64,000 nucleotides of DNA from Cryptomeria japonica (lineage: Eukaryota > Streptophyta > Pinopsida > Cupressales > Cupressaceae): contig NC_081406.1 in NCBI RefSeq assembly GCF_030272615.1, forward strand, positions 258,653,386 through 258,717,385, in the 5' to 3' direction. A program made the translations under genes and the position numbers. The notes under the pieces were generated by a model that searched no databases, was not told the DNA's origin, and saw nothing but the letters and a program-made list of their open reading frames with translations. How positions within the stretch are numbered: the first letter of the stretch is position 1; each line of letters starts with the position of its first letter. Positions 11,591 to 20,905 of the stretch are shown here, piece by piece.

Positions 11591-11918
11591 ATGGAGGAAG
11601 ATGAAGCTGATTGTATCATTGATGAGTTTCTCAACAATTTAGACGCGGAAGGGAGTGAAGTTGTACAAGTCAAAGCTAAAACAATTCGCCATGTACATTG
11701 GTGGGATGGCTGGAAAGATGAAAAAGAAGATGCCAAATTTGTGGACAAGATCCAAAAATATGACGATGAAGAAAGAGGGAAAAGCGAAAGCAATTGTGAG
11801 AAATCACAAAGAAGGTCAAACTACAAACCTAGAGATAGTGGTTGTTGGTATTGTGGCAAGTGAGGCCACATCAAAAGAATTGTTGGAATTATACGAAGAT
11901 AATAGATCAGTCATATGA
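11591..11918 (+). pseudogene. Gag-like remnant with broken zinc knuckle (element C)
   Basis: The frame starts MEEDEADCIIDEFLNNL just after the primer site. It is highly charged and reaches CWYCGK-stop-GHIKRI. This is the start of a CX2CX4H knuckle interrupted by a TGA, and the final Cys is not found. It resembles the C-terminal end of a Copia gag reduced to a short fragment. The LTR/primer-site context supports the assignment. Nothing downstream looks like protease. Confidence 0.6.
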
Positions 11919-12061
11919 AGAGGAGGATTTGGCTGAAGAGAAAGATGCTAGATTTTTTTCTCTCTCAACTCTTGACGCAACAATGAACTCGTTGGCAAAG
12001 TAAAAGAAATTAGTATCGAGAGTAAAAAGGAGGTTGAAAGCTGCCGGAAGAAGCCCGGAGT

Positions 12062-13132
12062 GGTGACGAGCAGGTGAAGTGTCGCAAGGAGTGGGAGGCC
12101 TGTGATGTGAACCTCTACAATGGCGACCTCCACAAGGGCAGTTGTTTTTTCGTCAAAGGCTGTGAGGATGAGGATTTGGCAGCCGCGGGGAGTGTTGGTA
12201 ATGTTGCTTCTGTACTTGAAGGAAGTGGAGGAAAAGGTCTTGATGGTCAAGGCTCCCCATGTACAGGTTATGATGTCAGTTTACCTCCTAGACTAGATTA
12301 TAGCTCTGAAAAGAGCCTGTTGGTATTTCTTCTTGGGATGCATGGAATGTGAAGCGTCGTGAGGATTCTGAATTTGAACAGTTGAAAGAAAAGGTAGAGG
12401 GATTTGTCTGTTCTTTGCAGCTGTTGGTCTCGATGTCAAGAGACAGAAAGGGAGTCTCGTGCATGGAGAAGAGCTCAGGTCCCCCAATGAATTCTTTAGA
12501 TAGGAATGGCCGGTTTGCATCAACGGTGGCGGAGGCAGAGGTTTGGCGGCACTTCAAAGAGATGGGATCTCTGGACCATGAGTCGCTCAAGAGAACGGAG
12601 CGGGCAAGTTTTCTTATTAACAAACTTGATGACAAGCTATTTGTGCAGGGTGACAAGTGTATGGAGTGGTCAGAGGCCATGGGTAGACATTATCCCAGAA
12701 AACCTTTTTTTTTCTGGCAGCAGTTGTGGAGGTGCGCCTTACACAAGGAGCAGATAAAAAAAACAATGTTTGTATAATACCAACGACGAAGATAATTCTA
12801 GCTCTGATGAATGCATCGTGCCTGGAGAGAACATTGCGAATTTATACCATCGTTTGATGATTTTGACCAGAGGTTTCCCGGGCGGCACAAAAGGGAGCAT
12901 TGAAGAAATGCTCGATTGCGCTGATGATCAATCGACAATATTACCGACTATGGCTGGGGGTAAATTTGAGCACAAGAAAGTGGAGACTCAGGACGATTTT
13001 GAGGCTTCAGCAAAGCCGACTGTGGAAGACGATGGAGGTGTTATTTTGACAAAGAAACCTCCACTGTATGTAATGGATCAGGTGAAAATAGATCCAATAA
13101 ATAAGATCGTTCTCCTTGGCATTGAGGTATAG
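12062..13132 (+). pseudogene. Unrecognised coding block carried by element C
   Basis: Three blocks of coding-like sequence follow one another on the plus strand. They are 12074-12310 (VKCRKEWEACDVNLYNGDL, GSPCTGYDVSLPPRLDYSSE), 12310-12777 (KEPVGISSWDAWNVKRRED, LKRTERASFLINKLDDKLF, RKPFFFWQQLW) and 12770-13132 (ENIANLYHRLMILTRGFPGG, EEMLDCADDQSTILPTMAGG, TKKPPLYVMDQVKID). They join by single frameshifts, one near GAAAAG at 12309 and one in the A-run near 12757. No retrotransposon domain is visible. Composition and continuity suggest one ancestral protein of about 350 residues. It may be a captured host gene or a lineage-specific element protein. I do not recognise the family. Confidence 0.5.
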
Positions 13133-13632
13133 TCTGTGGTGGGAACAGAGTGTAGAACGGTGTTTGGAGATGGAAAGACCACCAGTGAGACAAATCGTGA
13201 ATATTTCAGAGATTTTGCGCAGAAGTACAGCAGATCCTTGCTACGCATGCTGTGCTGGATAGTCTGACGCAAGAGTTTCAGCTAGCAAGAACGGTATATG
13301 ATTACAAGAAGGCAGCAAATAGTGAACAAGTGCAACGACTGCAGTTTATGGAGAAAGTGACCAACGAAGCGGAATTGGAGGAGCTGATCGAAGGAGAGTG
13401 AACAGCAGAAGTGTTCGTTGTTGAATTAATGAGGTGCCAGAAGATTGAAGAAGAGATGTTTCAATTGCAGCAAATTGTTGACTCCGACTTGGCATGGAGA
13501 AGATTAATCCGAAGTGTGCGTGACCAAGAGTTCGCAAAGCTTAAATCTTGCAGTCTAGTTGTAATGTGAATTAGGAGTGGAAGCAGTGATGTTGCTGTGC
13601 ATGGGTGTATCGGTTGGTTTTCACGGGGAGAT

Positions 13633-13877
13633 TGTTGAGATGTGAAGCCCAACGATCATAAGACACTTCGTCTTCTTCAGATTCTTCATTCCAAATCTGA
13701 ATGTGAATGTATATATAGACGTGTACAGTCATGTATTGCAGATTGATTAATAAATGATTCTCCCTGCTTTGCTTTTGAATAGATGTAGCTTGTTTTGGTG
13801 AACTACGTAAATCTTGTTGTCTCCTGTCTTTTATTTTGTGTTCATTATATGTTTTTCTCTGCTTGTTTAAACTTACA
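13633..13877 (+). repeat. 3' LTR of element C
   Basis: Starts TGTTGAGATGTGAAGCCC right after the purine tract at 13622-13632 and ends ...AAACTTACA before the ATTTG duplication. Compared with the 5' LTR it has scattered substitutions and a few-base insertion, so the insertion is not recent. Confidence 0.9.
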
Positions 13878-13882
13878 ATTTG

Positions 13883-14572
13883 TATGTTTGTAGATATGAA
13901 AAGAATGTAAGCTTGTTTATTGTGAAAATATGAATATGCATATTGGGTAGAGAGTCTCTGCCTATTGTTTTGTATTTGAGTTTAAGTTCCTTGGTAGGAG
14001 GTTTGTTTTCGCCCTGCATCAAACTCACTAACAAAACCGAAAAAACACCAAATATAGGACTGTCGCCTCAGGAAACAAAGAAAGGCGGCGACAGATACAA
14101 ACCAAAAATAGGTAACCCAAAAATAAAGAGAACGCCTCCCTGCTGGAACAGAGTCAGCTTTGGGAATCTTCAGTTACATTAGCTTTTGATCATGCTCTTT
14201 AAAGCACTATCTATCCCGCACACCTGTGCTCAACGTTCGCGCAAGTTTATAGTTCTGCACGAAAGCTTTGGTGCTTAAACTGTGTGTTGTTTCAAGCTTC
14301 CGTGTACTGTACTATTCAACATTGTACCACCTAACTTAAAAATAACAATGAAGGAATGTTTTTAATAACGTCTAAGAGGTCGAACAGTCTATTAGCCGGT
14401 AAAGTAGATCAGCATGGAAAAAAACAAAAAAGGGTTCTGCAACATTCCGTCTATTTAATTTTTTTTCTTTTGTATCTCTGATTTTCTACCTCTTTTCTTC
14501 CTTGAACAGATTACTCAAAATGCTCACATTAACATCTTCATATAATGGATGCCCCCAATGTTAATGTAAGCA
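13883..14572. other. No gene supported
   Basis: The right flank of element C. A 79-codon ORF at 13943-14182 has no recognisable domain and is probably chance. Confidence 0.35.
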
Positions 14573-14785
14573 GTCAAATTGTCAGGTTGATCACTGGTTG
14601 AAAAAGTTTAAATTTTCAGTAGATAAATTATTTTTGACCTGTGATACGCAAATTGTTTAAATTTTGAAAGAGTTTAAATTTTCAGTAGATAAATTGTTAG
14701 AAAGGTGACAAGTCAAATTGTCAGGTTGATCACAGTAGATAAATTATGTTTGACCCGTGATACGCAAATTGTTAGAAAGGCGATA
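14573..14785. repeat. Local tandem duplication, period about 139 bp
   Basis: The string gtcaaattgtcaggttgatc begins at 14573 and again at 14712, and each copy is followed by related text (tttgacc(t/c)gtgatacgcaaattgtt). A shorter repeat (aaattttcagtagataaatt) sits inside the first unit. Confidence 0.7.
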
Positions 14786-15149
14786 AAATTCAGAGTTGAT
14801 GTAGAATGGTCTGGATTTAATGTCTACGCATTCTGGATTCCTTGGATTGGATTTTCTTTTGAGTGCACATTAACGGCAATATGGCGTGTATCAGCCTTGG
14901 GATTTTGGGCATTCAGATTTCATTGGATATCTTGGGCATTTATGTATTTTAAATCACATATGGTTTGGGGATTACCCTCTTTGGGTAGCGATTTCTATGT
15001 AATATTTCAAGCTTTCGTTTTAAGGAATTTAATTATCTAAAGGAATGAGATGGAATGATAATGCAAGAAAAAATTCTGTCTGGTATTAAAATTAACACGA
15101 GTTATTAAATTTTTTTCAAACATTTCAAGAATATTTCCTATTTTCTAAG

Positions 15150-16390
15150 ATGAAGAGATTATTAGAAGTTTTTAAGAGTACCAAGGCAAGTCTAAAAGCT
15201 TTCAAAACTATGGTAACATTTTACATGTACTTTGTTAGGACTAGAGAGGAAGAAGAGCAGGTGAGAAAGGTTAAAGAAATACATGAGAAGAATCAAAATA
15301 AGGAGGTTCAAGAACATCAAGTAAAGCAAATGTTTTTGTAGAAAGAAGAAGAATCAAAATAAGAGGTTAAAGCTTTTCATGTTGAAGATTTAATTAAGGA
15401 AGAGGAGAAATTAGAACAACCTTTTGAGCAAGAATAAGAGGAACCTAACAAATAATATTTTGATTCCCGATGATTGCATATGACAAGGAAATATTAATGA
15501 AGTCAAAGAGGAAAAGGCATCACTTGTTAGTTGCAAAGAGCACAAATCGAAGTCCAAGATGCACCAATATCTTCCAAACTTCCAAATGCTGAGCATTGTT
15601 TGATTTGCAGAATAGCTTTGTGAAGGGGTGTGAATCCATGGGGATGATTTGATTTAATATTATTTTTAAGAATATAAAAGTGGCTACAAATATCTCAAAT
15701 TTCAAAATCCACGAGCTAAACATTTTGATTACTTCTATGGTTATAACTTGAAAAATAAAGATGATATTAGAAGCAAGTATTCATTGCATTGTTTTGATAC
15801 GATGCCAGTACAATATTTTTGTCATAATGAGAAGTATGCTAACAATGATAAAAAGATGAAGGGTACCATAGAAAGGGGTTACTTTCTTTCAATTCCAAAT
15901 TTCCTCATGCAAGATGTTGTGGGATCCTAACATTTTAGACAAAACCAACATGTAGATGAGAGACATTTCCTCTCTACATTCAAATATTAAGCTGATGAAT
16001 GAATTTCAAAACAAGATGGTGAATGAAGATGAAATTGAAGGAGATATCTTGATTTGTAAGGATGAGTGTGTTGAAGATAACTCAATGATACATCTCATGG
16101 AAAAATCAGATTAGCATGTTGATTGCAGTCCAAGAGTAACACAGTGGAAGGATGGTGGTGTCTTCACAACTTTTAGTTTTGTAAAAGAGGATGAATTCCT
16201 TTTTGGTAGCCTAAGGTATAGAAATGATTTAAAATTTTCAGATTTGTTGCTTCTTTCTATGCCAATACAAAATTCTTGTGACCAAAGAGGGCATACTAAA
16301 AAGAAGATTAGAGTAACAGATACAATTTGTAAAATTGGGCTTATGGATTCCTTGTTTCAGATTCAATATTTTTTTGCATATAGGTTTTAG
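15150..16390 (+). pseudogene. Decayed ORF series, unknown protein
   Basis: Three plus-strand coding-like pieces follow one another: 15150-15341 (MKRLLEVFKSTKASLKAF, Glu/Lys-rich), 15748-15930 (HCFDTMPVQYFCHNEKYAN, GYFLSIPNFLMQDVVG) and 16016-16390. The last is a 125-codon frame starting MVNEDEIEGDIL with one internal TAG. It includes CSPRVTQWKDGGVFTTFSF and KFSDLLLLSMPIQNS. No polymerase, integrase or zinc-knuckle motif is visible. A fossil transposon or retrogene protein is likely. I cannot name the family. Confidence 0.35.
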
Positions 16391-16649
16391 ATGATGTTAT
16401 GTGGATCAAAATGAATAGAGGATTTCATGTTACTATTGAGTTCTCCATTTCTCTCATCTCCATTGGAATTTTTTTTTATAAGGGTTGTCATGCATTTTAA
16501 CCATGTTGTGAAGGATCAATGTTGACAACTTGTAGAGCTAAGACTCACAATTGAAGACAACATTATGGGTGATTGCCAAATGGAGATGGTCATTCTGTGA
16601 TGTTTGATGCTATGTAATGGTGAGGATAAGATATATTCTTACATGGGAC

Positions 16650-16858
16650 ACATTGTTAGGGGAGCAAGTTGTTTAGTTTTGGAGAACATGTGTAGCATTT
16701 ACACATTGTTAGGGGAGAAAGTTGTTTAGTTTTGGAGAACGTGTAGCATTTACACATTGTTAGGGGAGAAAGTTGTTTAGTTTTGGAGAACGTGTGTAGC
16801 ATTTACACATTGTTAGGGGAGAAAGTTGTTTAGTATTGGAGAACATGTGTAGCATTTC
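16650..16858. repeat. Minisatellite, four units of about 52-56 bp
   Basis: Four head-to-tail copies of a unit beginning acattgttaggggag and ending gtgtagcattt, with few substitutions (gagcaag/gagaaag, gttttgg/gtattgg) and a 2-4-base length difference in one unit. The low divergence suggests recent expansion. Confidence 0.9.
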
Positions 16859-17309
16859 AAGGTGTGCTAAGAAATATAGTTTTCATTTTGATATTTATAT
16901 GCTCCCAAATCGACATAAAACAATCGTTAAAATTCATCCATAAGATCACCGCCAATTAAAGGATTTCAACATGCAACACCAAAAGGTTTGAAAGGTATAA
17001 AAAAAGTGTAGAAGTTTATGGAGGGATTCTAAATTATTTTGTGGGTAATAATAGCAACAACATTGATATCGTTGCTGATTTACTATTGTTATGCCCATTT
17101 GATATTGTTTCATGAGTTTGTATGGTTGATTATAAGTATGTGCACTTGCATACAAGCTTATCTGTACACATTCATAAGCATTGCAATTTATGGTATAGGG
17201 GGCATTTAAATCATGGGAAAGAGTATTTTCCATTATGTGACTACTAATGGTGAATTTTTCAATCCTCATGTGATTTGCCACCAATGTTACTTGGTCTAAA
17301 GGATGATTC
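16859..17309. other. No gene supported
   Basis: AT-rich left flank of element D. The longest ORF (112 codons, minus) has no conserved features. Confidence 0.35.
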
Positions 17310-17742
17310 TGATCAAAAGAAAATTTGAAAATATTATTATATATATTTTTAGATTTTCTATATGTTAGTAAATGGCATTTTTGAAGGCCTTAAAAATATC
17401 GCCTACAACTCTTGAAGACCTTTCCAACGAGTTAAACAACTCGTAATTTCGAGCCCTGTGTAGAAAGTTATGCCTAGTTAAAGTTAGGACAAATTTTATA
17501 TAGGTTTTTGAAAAATTACATAGTTTTAGATTTTATTATGTAAATAAACCTGATATGACTGTTAGTTTTTCGATTCTCAAGGAGTTGTTGGTGACCCTTG
17601 GAATCCCTTTGACTACTATATGTTGGATTTTTGAATTGAATACAATACTTTTTGGCTTGCTTCAATTCTGTATTATCTTGTTCATCCACAACACCGTAGG
17701 TTCTCACTTAAGTGTTGTCGTCCGAATCCATAATTCAGATCA
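17310..17742 (+). repeat. 5' LTR of element D
   Basis: TGATCAAAAGAAAATTTG...AATTCAGATCA. It lacks about 35 bp found in the 3' LTR (after TTTTGAAGGCCTT, near 17394), so the two LTRs have diverged by an indel as well as substitutions. Confidence 0.92.
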
Positions 17743-17743
17743 G

Positions 17744-17755
17744 TGGTATGAGAGC
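17744..17755 (+). promoter_or_regulatory. Primer-binding site of element D (one mismatch)
   Basis: TGGTATGAGAGC, one base different from the canonical TGGTATCAGAGC, one base after the LTR. Confidence 0.75.
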
Positions 17756-17862
17756 AAGTTCGCTCATGTATGTCATATCACATGCAATCAACATATCAAA
17801 GATTGGGGTTGGAAACAAGGAATCCTTCAAACTACCTTCCTTTGAGACGCACACGATCGCAG

Positions 17863-18799
17863 ATGGCTAAGTTGCAGACCAATGAAGACATTAAAGCATT
17901 GGTTGCAGATGTATTAACAAAACAACGAGAAGAAATGATGGAGCGGTTCAAGCAAATGCTGGAAAGTCATGGGTCACCTGCAAACCCACCATTCACAGGG
18001 TATACACCATTCAAGGTGCAAGTGAATTTTGATATACCCACCTTTCAAGGAACAATTGATGCAGATGTAGTTGATGACTGGGTTTCAAAACTGGAAAGAT
18101 ATTTCTCTGTCAACCAATTCTCAGATGAAGAGAAAATAACTTTCGCTCTTCTGAAAGTTGAAAATCATGTGAAAGATTCTTGGGAAGCGAAGTTATTAAC
18201 CAAGGCAGCAGAAATGGGCACTATGTTCATCTTTGATAAAAAACCCACATGGGGAGAATTCATGGAGCATATAAAGGAAGAATATTTTCCTGTAGATACA
18301 TATGAACAAAAATATATGCAGTGGCAATTACACTACTTTGACAAAAAAAGACCAAACTGTTCAAGAATATACTAATCTGTTTCATGCTTTAACAAAAAAA
18401 CTTGGCATCAAAGATTGTGAGAAGCATCAAGTTTTAAAATATCAGAGTGGACTCCATAGGTGTATTCAAACCGAAATGGGATTCCTGAACATAGAGAGTT
18501 TACCTAGTGCATATAAATTTGCTACAAAAATTGAGGAGAAATTCAAACAGAAAGGAAGGAGGGATAACTTCGCAAATAACAGATGGAAGAGCTCCAAGGA
18601 ATCTCCTCCCAATTCACCAACAAAAAAGGCATGGGGTATGAAGAAGACACAAGAGAACAATATGTGGTGTGAATTCCATAAGAGTCCCTCTCACAACACA
18701 AAAGATTGCAGAACCATAAAAAGTTTAATGATGGACACACATGAGGACAAGGAAGAACCTCAGGTGGCAGAATCTTGTCCAAAAGAAAGTCATGAATAG
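17863..18799 (+). pseudogene. Gag of element D (frameshifted)
   Basis: The gag frame starts MAKLQTNEDIKALVADVL with a coiled-coil N-terminus. It continues with a retrotransposon gag domain (FDIPTFQGTIDADVVDDWV, LERYFSVNQFSDEEKITFAL) and, after a single frameshift in the A-run near 18345, LFHALTKKLGIKDCEKHQVL. It ends in the gypsy-type knuckle CEFHKSPSHNTKDC (CX2HX4HX4C). Gag would form cytoplasmic particles and package RNA. The upstream part is open from 17770, but the ATG at 17863 fits the start of gag proteins better. Confidence 0.85.
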
Positions 18800-18869
18800 G
18801 TCATTGAGGCTGATCCATACGCAACAGTAGCTACTACAAAGATATTGCCCCGGGAGGATGAGGAGAGAT

Positions 18870-19180
18870 TGTTTCACTCACATATGTGGGTCGGAGGAAA
18901 AGCCCTGCACTTTATTGTTGATAGTGGAAGTCAAAACAACCTAATATCAACAAAGACCATGAAAAGATTGAATCTGAAACAACAACACATCCGTAACCCT
19001 ATTCCATGGGATGGGTAAGTCAAGGGAGAGACATCCAAGTGCACCAGCAGTGTTGCATTTCCTACTCTATAAAGCCTTTCGAAGATGAAGTAATCTGTGG
19101 TGTGGCTCCTTTAGATGTTTGTGATGTTTTGTTGGGACAACCATATATGTACTAGTGCCATGGTGTCTATGAATCAATGC
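18870..19180 (+). pseudogene. Protease region of element D
   Basis: An aspartic-protease signature is visible at about 18911 (FIVDSGSQNNLIS), preceded by HMWVGGKALH. Downstream, EVICGVAPLDVCDVLLGQPY matches the usual second half of plant gypsy proteases. A stop follows NPIPWDG and another follows the PYMY motif, so the polyprotein is broken. Confidence 0.8.
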
Positions 19181-20032
19181 CTCGCAGCGTGACAATCAGA
19201 TTAGGTGAGCAGAAATATCGAATACCAGAGGTAAGCCCTGCATACACTACCTCTTTGATTAGTGCTAAGCAAGGTAGGAGGCTGGTTGTCAAAACACAAA
19301 CATTCATATTATTAATGATTCGTTCTGAAGAAGAAAGGAAGTCTGTATATAATTCCAATGACATCACAAACACCACAACACAACAGAAAAGATCAATGGA
19401 CCAAATTTTGATAAAATATGATAATTTGTTTAAGTTGCCAACTGGGGTACCTACACACTGCCAAGTAAGACACACTATTGGTTTGATACCAGGAACTCCA
19501 TTGTCTAATGAACCAGTCTATCATAGATCAGTATTAGGAAATGATGAAACTAAGAGGCAAATACAAGAATTGATTGAGAAAGGACATACCTGTCCAAAGC
19601 ATCACCCTGTGGTAGTCCCATGGTTCTAGCAAAGAAAAATGATGAAATCTTTGAGCATACCAATAAGAAATATAAGGAGAGACATGATGAGTATCACACT
19701 CCTCATAATTTTCAAGTCGGGGACAAGGTGTGGCTGCATATTTAGAAGGAACTCTTGAAGCCATATTTTCCTCCACTATTAGATATTGTAGAAACAATTT
19801 CCACTACAGAATTGAATCCAGGTGTAGCTTCTCCATTCCAATGTGATCAGATTGTGGACACCATGGTGAAAACACTCAAACAACAACAAATTTATCTATA
19901 CAAAGTGGTTCGAGCAGGGCAGATCACTCAACAAGGAAAGGGGTTTACCAAGGAGCAGCTTCAGCTCTGTTTCCCTCATTTCATTCAGAGTATTGATGCA
20001 ATGGAGCCCATTGCTCTTCAAGGGGGGAGTAA
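19177..20032 (+). pseudogene. RT edge fused in frame to post-integrase region (element D)
   Basis: The frame runs from the protease-RT linker (DQILIKYDNLFKLPTGVPT, RSVLGNDETKRQIQELIEKG) into SPCGSPMVLAKKND, the start of the RT fingers. It then passes without a stop into EIFEHTNKKYKERHDEYHTP and NFQVGDKVWLHI, the GDKVWL region typical of sequence after the gypsy integrase core. The RT catalytic YXDD, RNase H and integrase DDE core are all missing. The junction is near 19640. The last 90 codons (KPYFPPLLDIVETI...) run up to the purine tract. Confidence 0.75.
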
Positions 20033-20496
20033 TGATCAGAAGAAAATTTGAAAATATTATTATATATTTTCTTAGTTTTTCTATATGTTAGTAAATGGCA
20101 TTTTTGAAGACCTTCAGGGCATTTTTAGCCCTTGAAAATGTTCTTTCAAAATCTCGCCTACAACTCTTGGAGACCTTTCCAATGAGTTAATCAGTTCATA
20201 ATTCGAGCCCTGTGCAGAAAGTTATGCCTAGCTAAAGTTAGAACAAATTTTATATAGTTTTTTGAAAAATTACATAGTTTTAGATTTTATTATGTAAATA
20301 AACCTGATATGACTGTTGGTTTTTCGATTCTCAAGGAGTTGTTGGTGACCCTTGGAATCCCTTCGACTACTATATGTTGGATTTTTGAATTGAATACAAT
20401 ACTTTTTGGCTTGCTTCAATTCTGTATTATCTTGTTCATCCACAACACCGCAGGTTCTCACTTAGGTGTTGTTGTCCGAATCCATAATTCAGATCA
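20033..20496 (+). repeat. 3' LTR of element D
   Basis: Starts TGATCAGAAGAAAATTTG after the purine tract and ends ...AATTCAGATCA before GATTC. It appears more complete than the 5' LTR. Confidence 0.92.
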
Positions 20497-20721
20497 GATT
20501 CTTACACAAGGTTTTCAATCTTGCAGTGGTTGCATCATTAATTTGTTGCTGATTTTTGCGATTTCAATAATGAACAACTATAGATTGGTGCATTATGAGA
20601 AGGTTTATTTACATGATGAGGATAGTGGAAGGTCTCTACTATCAGTGACACTCATTCAAGACATTATAACTTTGCTGAGTAGATTCTTTAGTCTTTGTAG
20701 CCAAGAAATGGATTTTCGTAT

Positions 20722-20905
20722 GTGATAGCACCGATAACCAACCTGACAAAGAAAGGAGCTCTTACATGGAAGGATGGAATACGAAAGGAACTTTCCAAGC
20801 ATGAAAAGATAATCAGCTCATGCCTTGTATCTCTTATTTCAAATTTCTCGCAATTAGCTGCTATAGGAAAAGGAGTTCGTTTGGTTACAATGTTGAGGAG
20901 GTGTT
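20722..20905 (+). pseudogene. Ty3/gypsy pol remnant (RT-RNase H connection)
   Basis: The translation IAPITNLTKKGALTWKDGIR followed by KIISSCLVSLISNFSQ matches the well-conserved segment between RT and RNase H of plant gypsy elements (typically P(I/L)TxLTKKG.F.W ... SSCPVL.LPDFSQPF). The following RNase H catalytic Asp region is not readable. It lies only 220 bp beyond the 3' LTR of element D, outside it, and so belongs to another, older element. Confidence 0.6.

Larger units (their letters stand above)
11313..13877 (+). mobile_element. Element C: compact LTR retrotransposon with non-retroviral coding content
   Basis: The element is 2565 bp with 240/245-bp LTRs, a Met-tRNA-type primer site, a purine tract (cacggggagat) before the 3' LTR, and a perfect 5-bp target duplication ATTTG at 11308-11312 and 13878-13882. 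It has TG...CA ends. The interior encodes only a short gag-like fragment with a damaged zinc knuckle. It then has about 1.1 kb of coding-like sequence without protease, integrase, RT or RNase H motifs. It is therefore non-autonomous and must have been mobilised by a related full-length element. The extra coding block could be a captured host gene or an unknown element protein. Confidence 0.85.
17310..20496 (+). mobile_element. Element D: Ty3/gypsy-type LTR retrotransposon with pol core deleted
   Basis: The element is 3187 bp with LTRs of 433 and 464 bp that begin TGATC and end GATCA, a Met-type primer site, and a purine tract (aggggggagtaa) before the 3' LTR. It has a perfect 5-bp target duplication GATTC at 17305-17309 and 20497-20501. 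Gag and the protease motif are present. Pol is reduced to the N-terminal edge of RT fused in frame to the region that normally follows integrase. It is therefore a non-autonomous deletion derivative. Frameshifts and stops in gag and pol show later decay. Confidence 0.92.

Noticed and set aside
14705-15040. 111-codon plus-strand ORF, Trp/Phe-rich
   Set aside because: It starts inside a local duplication, has no motif, and its composition follows base bias.
16648-16860. Possible CRISPR-like array
   Set aside because: Units are contiguous with no unique spacers, and the genome is plant nuclear.
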